Assembly (NCBI RefSeq): GCF_040372805.1 | Contig: NZ_BAABWJ010000007.1 | Location: forward strand, 1-64,000 | Length of the DNA stretch: 64,000 nt | Origin: Pseudoteredinibacter isoporae_A | GTDB taxonomy: Bacteria > Pseudomonadota > Gammaproteobacteria > Pseudomonadales > Cellvibrionaceae | Reading direction: 5' to 3' | In this document: positions 26,826-35,563 of the stretch, in pieces | Position numbering within the stretch: position 1 is the first letter of the stretch | Layout of the letters: each line of letters opens with the position of its first letter | Notes under the pieces: generated by a model | What the model was told of the DNA's origin: nothing | Seen by the model: only the letters and a program-made list of their open reading frames with translations | Database searches by the model: none | Position numbers and translations under genes: made by a program

Positions 26826-26850
26826 CCGGAGCAGTTTCTGCTTCGGTTTT
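26826..26850 (+). terminator. Terminator of the MerR-type gene
   Basis: Stem CCGGAGCAG (26826-26834) / CTGCTTCGG (26838-26846), one G-T pair, loop TTT, followed by TTTT. On the minus strand A4 before the stem also gives T4, so it may end the convergent 26867-27774 transcript as well. Confidence 0.85.
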
Positions 26851-26866
26851 CACTCCCTCCAGCTCA

Positions 26867-27331
26867 TCAGCGAGCTTTTTTGCTTAATTCCACATCGGCC
26901 CGACTGCGAAGTTTGGGCTTATCTCTTAGCGCCGCGAAGGGATCTTCTGAAGCGTTATAGCTCTCATCTCCGGGCTTGGGCGCTGGGGGAATGTCAGGTT
27001 CGTCTTTCGCTGTTTGGGCTTTGGACTTCTTCGGGGGAACCTCTACCGTCGGCCGTTCTTTCGGTTTGGCGACGCTGCGAAATGCCCTCAGGTGAAACAG
27101 AGTGAACGCGCTTAAGGCAAGCGTTCCCAGCCCCCATTTAATAAAAAAAGACACCGCTAAAAACTGACGTTCGCCAGTCGCTTCCGCATAGCTGATGTAC
27201 TCACCATGAAAAAAACTGACCACAAACCAAAACAGGAGCAGCGCAAGCACACTGATGATACTGCTTTTATAACGTCGCCAGACTGTTGCGACAATCGCCA
27301 AACGAACAAACTGCTTAATCACAACCACCAC
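26867..27331 (-). CDS. Membrane protein of unknown function
   Basis: 154 residues with two predicted TM helices (about 22-42, SIISVLALLLFWFVVSFF, and 62-84, FFIKWGLGTLALSAFTLFHL) and a hydrophilic, Lys/Pro-rich C-terminal tail (PPKKSKAQTAKDEPDIPPAP). The tail looks disordered. The start overlaps the upstream gene by 13 bp, so the two are coupled. No family is recognised. It probably forms a membrane pair with the preceding protein. Confidence 0.7.
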   Translation of the reverse strand: MVVVIKQFVRLAIVATVWRRYKSSIISVLALLLFWFVVSFFHGEYISYAEATGERQFLAVSFFIKWGLGTLALSAFTLFHLRAFRSVAKPKERPTVEVPPKKSKAQTAKDEPDIPPAPKPGDESYNASEDPFAALRDKPKLRSRADVELSKKAR

Positions 27332-27774
27332 CCGAGTCCAAGGGAGGCGATAACAAATAGCAGACCTTTTTCCTTGATCTGGTTTTTGATCTTGTCTTCT
27401 TCTTCACGAACCACGATCTCCAGAGTTTCCAGAGGCAGGTTTTCGGGCTGCTGGCCGGCAATTAGAATTCGGGTACGGGCACGCTCAATCGCTTTATTAC
27501 GGATATTACCGCGCAACTTTGTTTTCACATTTCGAAAAGGCCGCGTCAGTTTATCGCCCAGTTTCTGTGTGAAACTGGGGCTGTCAACTTCTGCTTCCAG
27601 AATGGCTTCCAGCTCTTCATCCTCTTTGCTGGCGGGTAGATTCATCGCAGCATCGAACAATTGCTTGTCTCGCTCAAAACTGACCGACATCGCTTCCGCT
27701 TCCAGCACCTCACCTTTAGGTTCGCTGGCCTTATCTTTCTCACGTTTCTTGAACAAATCCAATCTTCCTGTCAT
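27319..27774 (-). CDS. Charged helical protein with C-terminal membrane anchor, unknown function
   Basis: 151 residues. The N-terminal two-thirds are charged and helical (KKREKDKASEPKGEVLEAEA and onward, with basic KLTRPFRNVKTKLRGNIRNK about 75-95). The C-terminus ends in a hydrophobic stretch (GLLFVIASLGLGWWL, about 137-151) long enough only for a tail anchor. It is the first gene of a two-gene unit. No function can be assigned; a tail-anchored partner of the next gene is plausible. Confidence 0.7.
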   Translation of the reverse strand: MTGRLDLFKKREKDKASEPKGEVLEAEAMSVSFERDKQLFDAAMNLPASKEDEELEAILEAEVDSPSFTQKLGDKLTRPFRNVKTKLRGNIRNKAIERARTRILIAGQQPENLPLETLEIVVREEEDKIKNQIKEKGLLFVIASLGLGWWL

Positions 27775-27818
27775 TTAGCGGCGGTATTTTTCGCCAATAC
27801 GGTTCATCGTATTGCGCT

Positions 27819-28562
27819 CTACGCCCCAAGCCCCAGCCATTGTCCCATATAGTAAATGGCCAGCAGCAATAAAAACACGCCCATTATGCGCTTAAACCAA
27901 ACATCGCTGATGCGGTCCAGCAAGCGTAAACCAATGGCGCTGCCAATGATCGTCGCGACGCAGCAAATCACAATCGGCCACAGCAAACCCGGAATCAAGA
28001 CATCCTGGCGCCACATTTCTTCCACTCGCACCAGGCTTCCGACGAGCAGAAGCAGTTGCAGGCTGGCCACCTTTTCCAGACGCTCCAAACCTTGGGACTG
28101 CACATACACCACTAGTGGTGGCCCACCGGTATTATAGGCACCGGCAAACAGCCCTGACACGATGCCCATTGGAATACCGACTAAGGTATTGGATGGACGC
28201 TTATCCGCCTGTGCCGGATAAAACTGCTGCTGCAATGCCCACAAAATCAGCAAACCCAAAAACAGATTGAACCAGTCGCTGCTGATTTTTTGCAAAAACA
28301 GGACGCCAAAAGGCGTCGCAATCACAACCGAGATTAAAATGGGTCTCAATCGCTGCCAGTTTATATGACGGTGCAAATTCAGCAAAAGTTTGCCATTGAG
28401 CACCACCGACACAAAGGCCGACACCATACTGGCCATTTTCACATCCACCAGCAGCCCAGCCAGCGCCAAAAACACGATTCCGAAGCCAAAGCCCACAGTG
28501 CTCTGCACTACACCCGCCATAAGGGCTACGGTCGCCAACCAGACAATGGCCTCAATCGCCAT
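27819..28562 (-). CDS. TauE/SafE-family sulfite/anion exporter
   Basis: 247 residues with about eight TM helices in the two-repeat TauE/SafE layout. The first repeat contains GVVQSTVGFGFGIVFLALAG (about 17-36), the second PMGIVSGLFAGAYNTGGPPL (about 132-151), both family hallmarks. Members export sulfite, sulfoacetate or other organic anions. A TauD-like dioxygenase that could release sulfite is divergently transcribed next to it. The substrate cannot be read from the sequence. Confidence 0.9.
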   Translation of the reverse strand: MAIEAIVWLATVALMAGVVQSTVGFGFGIVFLALAGLLVDVKMASMVSAFVSVVLNGKLLLNLHRHINWQRLRPILISVVIATPFGVLFLQKISSDWFNLFLGLLILWALQQQFYPAQADKRPSNTLVGIPMGIVSGLFAGAYNTGGPPLVVYVQSQGLERLEKVASLQLLLLVGSLVRVEEMWRQDVLIPGLLWPIVICCVATIIGSAIGLRLLDRISDVWFKRIMGVFLLLLAIYYMGQWLGLGA

Positions 28563-28758
28563 GGATACTCCTCAATTCTTGCTCATATCGACCAAAATAT
28601 CGACACTTTTACACTTTTTCTGCCAGCGGCAGCTTGCCTATAGTATCAAGCCTGGTGGGATTACCTAAGCGTATCCCAACTAAGAAAAACAACAGCTGAA
28701 TGCTCTGGTACGGGAAACCGGAGCCTTGAACACCATAGACCGCATTGAGGTAAACACC

Positions 28759-29586
28759 ATGATCAGCGTAAAGCCTTTAGCCGCTGCCCTTGGCGCCGAG
28801 ATCTCCGGTATCGATCTGACGCAAACACTGAGTGAGAACACTCTAAAGACACTCGATGAGCTGCTGGTAAAACATCAGGTCATATTCTTTCGGGATCAGG
28901 ACATTGAACCTGCGCAACACAAAGCGCTCGCCGAGGCATTTGGTCCTCTGCAAAGCCATCCGGCCTACGACACCGTGCCGGATTTTCCGGAAATCACCAT
29001 TCTCGAGAGCACACCGGAAAAACCCACCAAGATTGAGGAATGGCATACGGACATGACCTTTCGCCAGACACCGCCACTGGGCAGCATTTTGCGTTCACGC
29101 ATTGTGCCAAGCTGTGGTGGCGACACGCTGTGGGCGAGTTTGGGGGCGGCCTATGATGGCCTCTCGGATAAGATGCAGAGCTTTCTCTCAGGTTTGAGCG
29201 CCGTACACGACTTTGCCCACGGTTTTCGTCACAGCCTCGCCGAAGACGGCGGGCGTGAACGCCTTGCCAAAGCGCTGGCAGAGAATCCACCGGTAGAGCA
29301 TCCGGTCATTCGCAGCCACCCGGTCAGTGGGCGTAAAATGATTTATGTGAACAGTTTGTTCACCACCCACATTGTCGGCATGACGGATTCGGAAAGCCAA
29401 GCCCTACTTATGTTTTTGTACCAACACTGTGTGCAAGACGAATACACCTGCCGCTTTCGCTGGGAAGAAAACTCCATCGCATTTTGGGACAATCGAAGCA
29501 CTCTCCACAAACCCATCAATGATTACTTCCCGGCGCATCGCCGTATGGAAAGAATCACCATTGACGGCGACCGACCGTCACCTTAG
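28759..29586 (+). CDS. TauD/TfdA-family Fe(II)/2-oxoglutarate dioxygenase
   Basis: 275 residues from ATG 28759 (MISVKPLAAALGAEISGIDL), chosen because GAGGT lies 7 bases upstream; an ATG at 28726 has no such site. The iron triad is H96-x-D98 (EWHTDMTF) and H250 (RSTLHKPI), with R261 positioned to bind the 2-oxoglutarate carboxylate. TauD releases sulfite from taurine; TfdA relatives act on other acids. The divergent TauE-like exporter hints at a sulfonate substrate, which is inferred. Confidence 0.92.
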   Translation: MISVKPLAAALGAEISGIDLTQTLSENTLKTLDELLVKHQVIFFRDQDIEPAQHKALAEAFGPLQSHPAYDTVPDFPEITILESTPEKPTKIEEWHTDMTFRQTPPLGSILRSRIVPSCGGDTLWASLGAAYDGLSDKMQSFLSGLSAVHDFAHGFRHSLAEDGGRERLAKALAENPPVEHPVIRSHPVSGRKMIYVNSLFTTHIVGMTDSESQALLMFLYQHCVQDEYTCRFRWEENSIAFWDNRSTLHKPINDYFPAHRRMERITIDGDRPSP

Positions 29587-29614
29587 GGCGTTCTGAAAAA
29601 GCAAAGCAGAAACG

Positions 29615-29646
29615 AAGAAGGGCGAGGTTTTCACCTCGCCCTTCTT
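29615..29646. terminator. Long hairpin between dioxygenase and amidotransferase genes
   Basis: A 14-bp perfect inverted repeat, AAGAAGGGCGAGGT (29615-29628) / ACCTCGCCCTTCTT (29633-29646), with loop TTTC. It lies between convergent genes and probably stops transcription in both directions, although T-tails are short. Confidence 0.8.
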
Positions 29647-29664
29647 GAAACATCTGCCTCAGAA

Positions 29665-30381
29665 TCAGGCACGAAAAAATTGCAGCATCCACTTCGTGAC
29701 ACGATTGAAACTGACATCATCGCGCAGTGAAGCCAAGGCCTTTTCAACATTATCATCACCAAAAACTTCTCGGCGCAGCGTTAACAGCGCTTCAGAATAG
29801 TCCTTGGTAAATTCCGGATGGGCCTGAAAGCTGAGGATATGATCGTCCACTTTGACCATCGCATTGGGACAAAAGCCGCTGCTGGCCAATACTTCCGCAC
29901 CAGGAATGTTTTCGACAACCTGGTCTTGATGAGACACCAACATGGAAAAGTCCTCACCGGCCTGACCATAGTCACCCGCCGCATCACTCAGTTGATAGTG
30001 ATGAACACCCAAGCCCCAGCCCTGTCCAGCTTTGACGGTTTTGCCGCCTAGGGCCTGGGCCAACAACTGGTGACCAAAGCACACGCCGAGCATTTTTTTC
30101 TTGGCTGCATGGGCTTTGCGTAAAAACGCCTCGGTATCGGCAATCCATTGCAGGGGTTCATAAACCGAGGTTTTACTGCCTGTGATCAAATAGGCATCCA
30201 CCTCATCTACGGACTCCGGCAATTCACCTCGCTGAACGTCGTAGGTTTTAAAGGTAAGATCACCGTCCAACTCACCCAGCAGGCGGGCAAACATCTCGGG
30301 GTATTCACCGAATTCGTCCACCAGTTGCGGACGAACGTCGTCGGTTTTCAAAATACCAATTGTTAGCGTTTTATCAGACAT
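29665..30381 (-). CDS. Class I glutamine amidotransferase-like protein
   Basis: 238 residues with the GATase-1 fold. The nucleophile elbow is GVCFGHQLLAQALGG (about 99-113) and the catalytic His/Glu pair lies in SFQAHPEFTKDY (about 185-196). It resembles stand-alone GMP-synthase-type amidotransferases and gamma-glutamyl hydrolases acting on small gamma-glutamyl amines. The aldehyde dehydrogenase gene lies 29 bp upstream on the same strand, an arrangement like puuC/puuD of putrescine degradation. The specific substrate is not established. Confidence 0.87.
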   Translation of the reverse strand: MSDKTLTIGILKTDDVRPQLVDEFGEYPEMFARLLGELDGDLTFKTYDVQRGELPESVDEVDAYLITGSKTSVYEPLQWIADTEAFLRKAHAAKKKMLGVCFGHQLLAQALGGKTVKAGQGWGLGVHHYQLSDAAGDYGQAGEDFSMLVSHQDQVVENIPGAEVLASSGFCPNAMVKVDDHILSFQAHPEFTKDYSEALLTLRREVFGDDNVEKALASLRDDVSFNRVTKWMLQFFRA

Positions 30382-30410
30382 AGTTTTACCATCAATTCAT
30401 CAAATTTGGC

Positions 30411-31820
30411 CTAGCCCAGGCGCAAATGAAATGACTTCGCCTGAGTAAGCTGGGCGTAGCCTAATGATGATAGGCTAACACCGCGTCCTGTTTGTTTTAC
30501 ACCGGTCCAGGCAAGTGCCGGGTCCAGATAATCGCAACGGTTCATAAACACCGTTCCGGTTTGTATTTGTTGCCCGATTGTTTGGGCCGCCTCTTTGTCC
30601 TGAGTCCAGATCGAGGCACTGAGGCCATAGGCGCTGTCGTTCATCAATTCGATGGCCTGCGCATCACCACTCACTGGCATGATGCCCACCACCGGGCCAA
30701 AACTTTCCTCGCTCATGACCGACATACGATGATTCACGTCCGTCAGCACTTGCGGTGCCAGATAGGCTCCTTCGCCATCATCGAGGGGGTATTGGCTGGG
30801 GTCGATCCAGGTCCTTGCCCCCTGCTCAACCGCCTTGGCAACCTGTTCCCTCACCCAATTCGCTGCAGCAGGTCGAACTAAGGGCCCCAGCGTCGTTTCA
30901 GGCTCAATGGGATTACCCAGCTTGAGTTGCCCTACCTCAGCAACAAAACGCTCACAGAAGCGCTCATAATGCGTTTCAGCGACGTAGATCCGCTCAATGC
31001 CACAGCAGGATTGCCCCGAATTAAAAAAAGCCCCATCGGCCAGGGCCACCGCGGCCTCCTCAACCTGCTCACTGTGCAAGTCAGCTCGCACATAGGCCGG
31101 GTCTTTGCCTCCAAGCTCCAGGCCAAGCCCCAAAAATTGGCCGGCAGCGGAGCGTTCAAATTCGGCACCGGCCTGCACAGACCCGGTAAAGCTGGCGAAA
31201 TCGACCTGACCTTCGCTCAACAAACGACTGCTTTGCTCGTGACGCAAATGCAGGCATTGCAGCAGGTCCTTCGGTAAGCCCGCCTGGGCACAGGCCCGTT
31301 GAAAATGCTCTCCTGCCAAGGGCGTCTGGGCTGACGGTTTTAATAAGACCGCATTTCCCGCCGCCAAGGCCGGAATCACCGAGTTTACCGTGGTCAGTAA
31401 AGGATAGTTCCAAGGGGCTACGGTAAGCACTAACCCAACTGGGGTAAGTTCGATGTAATGATCCAAACTTGAACCGAGTCCCTCGGTAGATGTCGGTCGA
31501 ATATTGGCCAGGGCTGTAGGAGCGATAGACAGCATATGGCGACCGCGTTCCAGCAGACCGTTGATCTCGCCTTCTGCGTAGCGACTTGGGCGCCCCATTT
31601 GCCAGGTGATCTGCTCAGCGATCAGTTTGCGATGCTCATCAAAATAATTCAGCACCTCCGCCAGCTGCGTCAGGCGTTGCTCCAAGGGCGTGCTTTGCCA
31701 ACGTCCCTGGGCCACTCGCGCATGGTCGATGGCGAAATTCAGTTCTTCATCACTGCAATAGCGGCGTTGCACATATTGCTTCCCATCGATGGGGGAATAA
31801 CATCGCAATTGATCTGGCAT
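30411..31820 (-). CDS. NAD(P)-dependent aldehyde dehydrogenase
   Basis: 469 residues of the aldehyde dehydrogenase superfamily. The cofactor-binding strand and PWNYPLLTTVNSVIPALAAG segment (about 135-154), the general-base Glu in LELGGKDPAYV (about 238-248) and the catalytic Cys in FNSGQSCCGIERIYV (about 267-281) are present. The C-terminal WTGVKQTGRGVSLSSLGY closes the fold. Probably oxidises a small aliphatic or amino-aldehyde in the same unit as the amidotransferase. The first ATG at 31820 fits the family. Confidence 0.93.
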   Translation of the reverse strand: MPDQLRCYSPIDGKQYVQRRYCSDEELNFAIDHARVAQGRWQSTPLEQRLTQLAEVLNYFDEHRKLIAEQITWQMGRPSRYAEGEINGLLERGRHMLSIAPTALANIRPTSTEGLGSSLDHYIELTPVGLVLTVAPWNYPLLTTVNSVIPALAAGNAVLLKPSAQTPLAGEHFQRACAQAGLPKDLLQCLHLRHEQSSRLLSEGQVDFASFTGSVQAGAEFERSAAGQFLGLGLELGGKDPAYVRADLHSEQVEEAAVALADGAFFNSGQSCCGIERIYVAETHYERFCERFVAEVGQLKLGNPIEPETTLGPLVRPAAANWVREQVAKAVEQGARTWIDPSQYPLDDGEGAYLAPQVLTDVNHRMSVMSEESFGPVVGIMPVSGDAQAIELMNDSAYGLSASIWTQDKEAAQTIGQQIQTGTVFMNRCDYLDPALAWTGVKQTGRGVSLSSLGYAQLTQAKSFHLRLG

Positions 31821-31967
31821 AACTCATCCTTCCGTAATACTGCCCAAAGGCTCGAATACGGCCTGTTTATAAGGCCGATGAATGTTTTGCTATACGACTT
31901 ATTGTTTAGCCAAGCGAATTGGCTTCGGATATAGTAGCAACAAAATACCAATAAAAAATGACAGCAT

Positions 31968-33692
31968 ATGGCAACTTCCCCCCTGAATTCGACCCGTTCA
32001 AAAATTCTGCTCGCCCTGGTATTCGCGTTGGCGGTTTGGTGGTACGTAAGTAAACCGGATCATTCTCTGCGATTGATCAGTGCGCAAAGCATTATCACCA
32101 TGGACAGCAAGCAACCTCGGGTGGAAGCCGTTGCTATTGAGAATGGCAAAATCATTGCCCTGGGTTCCCTGGAGAATCTTCAACAGCGTTGGCCCAGCGC
32201 ACCGCATACACGTTTTGAGAATCAAACGCTGACACCGGGTTTTATTGAAAACCACTTGCACCCGGCCATGGCTGCATTGCTCCTGCCTTTCCATTGGATT
32301 ACTCCCTTCGAATGGCATCTGCCCGGCAAGGAAGTGCCTGCAACTCAAGGCCGGGAACAATATCAACAACGCTTACAGGAAGCCGCCCAGGCATCCCCTG
32401 ATGGCGAGTGGTTTATCAGTTGGGGATACCATCATTATTTTCACGGTGAAATGTCTCGCCAGCTTTTGGATGAACTGGTTCCCGATCGCCCGGCGTTGGT
32501 GTGGCATCGATCCTTCCATGAGGTGTGGGTAAATTCCAAAGCGATGGAATTGGTCACCTTTAGCGAAGAAGATTTGAAAGACCAACATCAAGTAAACATC
32601 GAAGAAGGGCATTTTTACGAGTCCGGGTTGATGCTCGGCTTAAACAAATTTCGCGATTACATCATCAAAACGGGTCGCTTTATGGGTGGCCTGGAACAAG
32701 TAGTCGATGTCGTACATGCCGGGGGCATTACCACCATTGCCGATATGGCCAACGGTATGTTCGATCTCGATATGGAATGGTGGGCATTCAAATGGGTGCT
32801 GGATGATCAGGACGTGGGGTTTCGCACCCGTCTGATTCCCATGGCTGATCGCGTGGGTGAGCAACCCGGCTCGCCCGCTGCATTGGCCGAAAGCAACGCC
32901 CTCCTGGACAAAGGCAACCGCAAACTGAAGTTTGTTAAACAGATTAAATTGCTGGCCGATGGCGCTTTTTATTCTCAATTGATGCAAATGCGCGATCCAG
33001 GTTACCTCGATGGGCATCATGGGGAATGGATCACTGAACCGGACAAATTAGAAGCGTTGGCCAGCGCCTATTGGAACGCGGATTACCAACTGCATATTCA
33101 CAGCAACGGCGATTTGGGCACCGAAGTGGTGTTGGACATGATTGAACGTTTGAACCACAAATACCCGCGTATCGATCATCGTACAACCCTGCACCACTTA
33201 GGCTATATTGGCCCAGATCAAGCTGAGCGTATTGCCGAGCTAGGTGTGATTGTTTCCGCCAACCCTTACTATTTGCACACCCTCGGCGAAACCTATTCTG
33301 AAATGGGTCTCGGCCCCGAGCGTGCGCATTATATTTTCCGCGCCCGCGACCTTCTCGATGCAGGCGTCAAAGTCTCGTTGCATTCTGATTTCAGTATGGC
33401 CCCCGCACAACCACTCAGGCTCGCCTGGGTGGCAGTGAATCGTGAGGGTGCGGCCGGTTTGCAAATGGCCAATGAACAGGCCATGACCGTTCATGAAGCC
33501 ATGAAGGCAATCACTATTGATGCCGCTCACGCGATTCAAATGGAATCGGAAATTGGCAGTATTGAAGTTGGAAAATCGGCAGACTTCACTGTGCTCGAAC
33601 AAGACCCATATCGTATCGAGCCCGCTAAACTCAAAGATATTCCTATTTGGGGAACCATCTTTGAAGGGCAATTATTTCCCCTGTCAAAATAA
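31968..33692 (+). CDS. YtcJ-like metal-dependent amidohydrolase, membrane anchored
   Basis: 574 residues. A single TM or uncleaved signal (about 13-28, LLALVFALAVWWYVS) is followed by an amidohydrolase-3 domain. The metal site begins with HxH in TPGFIENHLHP (about 85-95), and further ligands are visible as HSNGDLGTE (about 376) and HSDFSMAP (about 470). The C-terminus SIEVGKSADFTVLEQDP is the usual small beta-domain motif. Substrate unknown. Ribosome site is weak. It lies convergent to rnhB, where Pseudomonas has dnaE and accA. Confidence 0.9.
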   Translation: MATSPLNSTRSKILLALVFALAVWWYVSKPDHSLRLISAQSIITMDSKQPRVEAVAIENGKIIALGSLENLQQRWPSAPHTRFENQTLTPGFIENHLHPAMAALLLPFHWITPFEWHLPGKEVPATQGREQYQQRLQEAAQASPDGEWFISWGYHHYFHGEMSRQLLDELVPDRPALVWHRSFHEVWVNSKAMELVTFSEEDLKDQHQVNIEEGHFYESGLMLGLNKFRDYIIKTGRFMGGLEQVVDVVHAGGITTIADMANGMFDLDMEWWAFKWVLDDQDVGFRTRLIPMADRVGEQPGSPAALAESNALLDKGNRKLKFVKQIKLLADGAFYSQLMQMRDPGYLDGHHGEWITEPDKLEALASAYWNADYQLHIHSNGDLGTEVVLDMIERLNHKYPRIDHRTTLHHLGYIGPDQAERIAELGVIVSANPYYLHTLGETYSEMGLGPERAHYIFRARDLLDAGVKVSLHSDFSMAPAQPLRLAWVAVNREGAAGLQMANEQAMTVHEAMKAITIDAAHAIQMESEIGSIEVGKSADFTVLEQDPYRIEPAKLKDIPIWGTIFEGQLFPLSK

Positions 33693-33701
33693 GGTGTGCC
33701 T

Positions 33702-33729
33702 TTGGGCTCGGTCTCTGCGCTGAGCCCAA
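33702..33729. repeat. Inverted repeat between convergent genes
   Basis: TTGGGCTC (33702-33709) pairs with GAGCCCAA (33722-33729), extended by outer pairs with one bulge. It is placed where a bidirectional terminator is expected between the amidohydrolase and rnhB, but no T-run follows. Confidence 0.45.
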
Positions 33730-33733
33730 GGCA

Positions 33734-34351
33734 TCAAAACAGCTCGATCTGTTCCAGTTTCGCTTTGATCGGGGCGTAGGAACGACGATGAATCGGGCAG
33801 ACACCCAAACGCTCAACCGCCTCCATATGCACTTTGGTTGGGTAACCCTTGTGGCCAGCAAAGCCGTAACCCGGATAATCTTTATCAAACGCTTCCATTT
33901 CTCGATCGCGTGTCACTTTCGCCAGAATAGAAGCGGCACCAATACAAGCAACACGCCCATCCCCTTTCACCACCGCTTCCGCGGGATAATGCCATTTGGG
34001 AATTTTATTGCCGTCCACCAGGACATGTTCGGGCTGAATGGCCAAAGCCTCGACCGCCCTTTTCATCGCCAGCAAGCTCGCTTGTAGAATATTAATTTGA
34101 TCGATCTCGGCAACGCTTGCACGGGCAATTGCCCAGCTCAGTGCCTTTTCCTGAATTTCATCAAACAGGGCATTGCGCTTTTTTTCGCTCAGCTTTTTGG
34201 AATCGTTTAATCCTTCGATCGGATTGTCCGGGTCCAGAATCACGGCTGCTGTGACAACATCTCCCGCCAAAGGGCCGCGCCCAACCTCATCGACACCAGC
34301 GAGCAAATGGCCTTGATATTCACTGACAAAGGGACCGAGGTCTATACTCAT
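33734..34351 (-). CDS. rnhB: Ribonuclease HII
   Basis: 205 residues. It removes ribonucleotides and RNA primers from DNA-RNA hybrids. The catalytic acidic motif GVDEVGRGPLAG (about 19-30) and the LNDSKKLS segment (about 48-55) are typical, as is the RGDGRVACIGAASILAKVTRD-like region (KGDGRVACIGAASILAK). It is the last gene of the long envelope operon, 51 bp after lpxB. Confidence 0.97.
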   Translation of the reverse strand: MSIDLGPFVSEYQGHLLAGVDEVGRGPLAGDVVTAAVILDPDNPIEGLNDSKKLSEKKRNALFDEIQEKALSWAIARASVAEIDQINILQASLLAMKRAVEALAIQPEHVLVDGNKIPKWHYPAEAVVKGDGRVACIGAASILAKVTRDREMEAFDKDYPGYGFAGHKGYPTKVHMEAVERLGVCPIHRRSYAPIKAKLEQIELF

Positions 34352-34402
34352 GGGATTGCGTTCTCTGGGGCTGATGTTAAAAGTCTAAAAACAGATTGTG
34401 AT

Positions 34403-35557
34403 CTATTTGCGTTGGGCCAACATTTTTTCAATCGCCTCGGCGGCAAGCAGACCGGCGTCCTGGCGAAGCTGATGATGGATATCGTAAAAGCGCTGCAATA
34501 AACGCTCTTTGTCTTCGCCGTCTCGTGTTTTTTCTATCAAGGCTCGGGCCAGGTTATCGGCGGTGCAGTCTTCCTGCAAAATCTCCGGCACCAGCGCCTC
34601 TCCCGCCAACAGATTCGGCAGGGAAATAAATGGCGTATTGATCAGTCGTCTGGTCAACCAGGCACTGAACCAATCTTTTTTATAAGCGACCACCATGGGC
34701 TTTTTCAGCAGTAAAGCCTCCAAGCTGGTTGTGCCCGATGCCATTAACACGGCGTCTGAGGCACACATCAACTGTTTGGAATTGCCCAGGCTGATATCAA
34801 TCAACAAATCGTCCCCGTCTTTCTGCGTTTGTCGAAACTCCGCCAACAGTGTTTGGATTTGTTCGAGTCGGGCCTCGTTCGCCGCAGGCAACAAAAATCG
34901 TGTCGCTCGTGTTTTTGCGTATTGCGCGGCGGCTTCAAAAAACACTGGGGCCAGATGCTTTACCTCAGCACTGCGGCTCCCGGGCAATAAGGCGACAATG
35001 TGTTCTTCCTCGGACAATCCAAGTTCACTACGCGCCTTGCCCATTTCCGGGTCCATCGGAAAATCATCCGCCAGCGGATGCCCGACAAATTGCACCGGGA
35101 TCTCATGCTCATGGTAGATCTGGGTTTCAAACGGCAAGATGGTCAGCATCAGATCCACAGATCGTTTGATGCCATGAATACGCCCTTGTCGCCAGGCCCA
35201 CACCGAAGGACTGACATAATGCACTGTGGGAATGCCTGCTTCTTTCAGCGTCCGTTCAATCGGCAGATTGAAATCGGGGGAATCAATGCCAATAAACACA
35301 TCAGGTGGGTTCGCCAAATAATGTTGGCGCAGAAATTTTCGAATTCGCAATAATTCCGGCAATCGTTTCAGGGGTTCGATAAACCCCATAACGGCCAGGC
35401 GATCCTGCGGAAAAAAGGATTCAAAACCCAAGGCCAACATTCGCTCTCCACCGATACCGGAAAAACTGGCGTCGGGGTAACGTTGCTTTAATGCGCGCAT
35501 GAGATCAGCACCAAGAATATCCCCCGACATTTCCCCTACGACGATGGCAATATGCAT
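34403..35557 (-). CDS. lpxB: Lipid-A-disaccharide synthase
   Basis: 384 residues of glycosyltransferase family 19. It joins UDP-diacylglucosamine and lipid X into the lipid A disaccharide at the inner membrane. The N-terminal IVVGEMSGDILGADLMRAL (about 5-23), FIGIDSPDFN (about 88-97) and the C-terminal MASGTTSLEALLL (about 271-283) and LPNLLAGEALVPE are diagnostic. It starts 6 bp after lpxA. Confidence 0.97.
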   Translation of the reverse strand: MHIAIVVGEMSGDILGADLMRALKQRYPDASFSGIGGERMLALGFESFFPQDRLAVMGFIEPLKRLPELLRIRKFLRQHYLANPPDVFIGIDSPDFNLPIERTLKEAGIPTVHYVSPSVWAWRQGRIHGIKRSVDLMLTILPFETQIYHEHEIPVQFVGHPLADDFPMDPEMGKARSELGLSEEEHIVALLPGSRSAEVKHLAPVFFEAAAQYAKTRATRFLLPAANEARLEQIQTLLAEFRQTQKDGDDLLIDISLGNSKQLMCASDAVLMASGTTSLEALLLKKPMVVAYKKDWFSAWLTRRLINTPFISLPNLLAGEALVPEILQEDCTADNLARALIEKTRDGEDKERLLQRFYDIHHQLRQDAGLLAAEAIEKMLAQRK

Positions 35558-35563
35558 GGGCGC

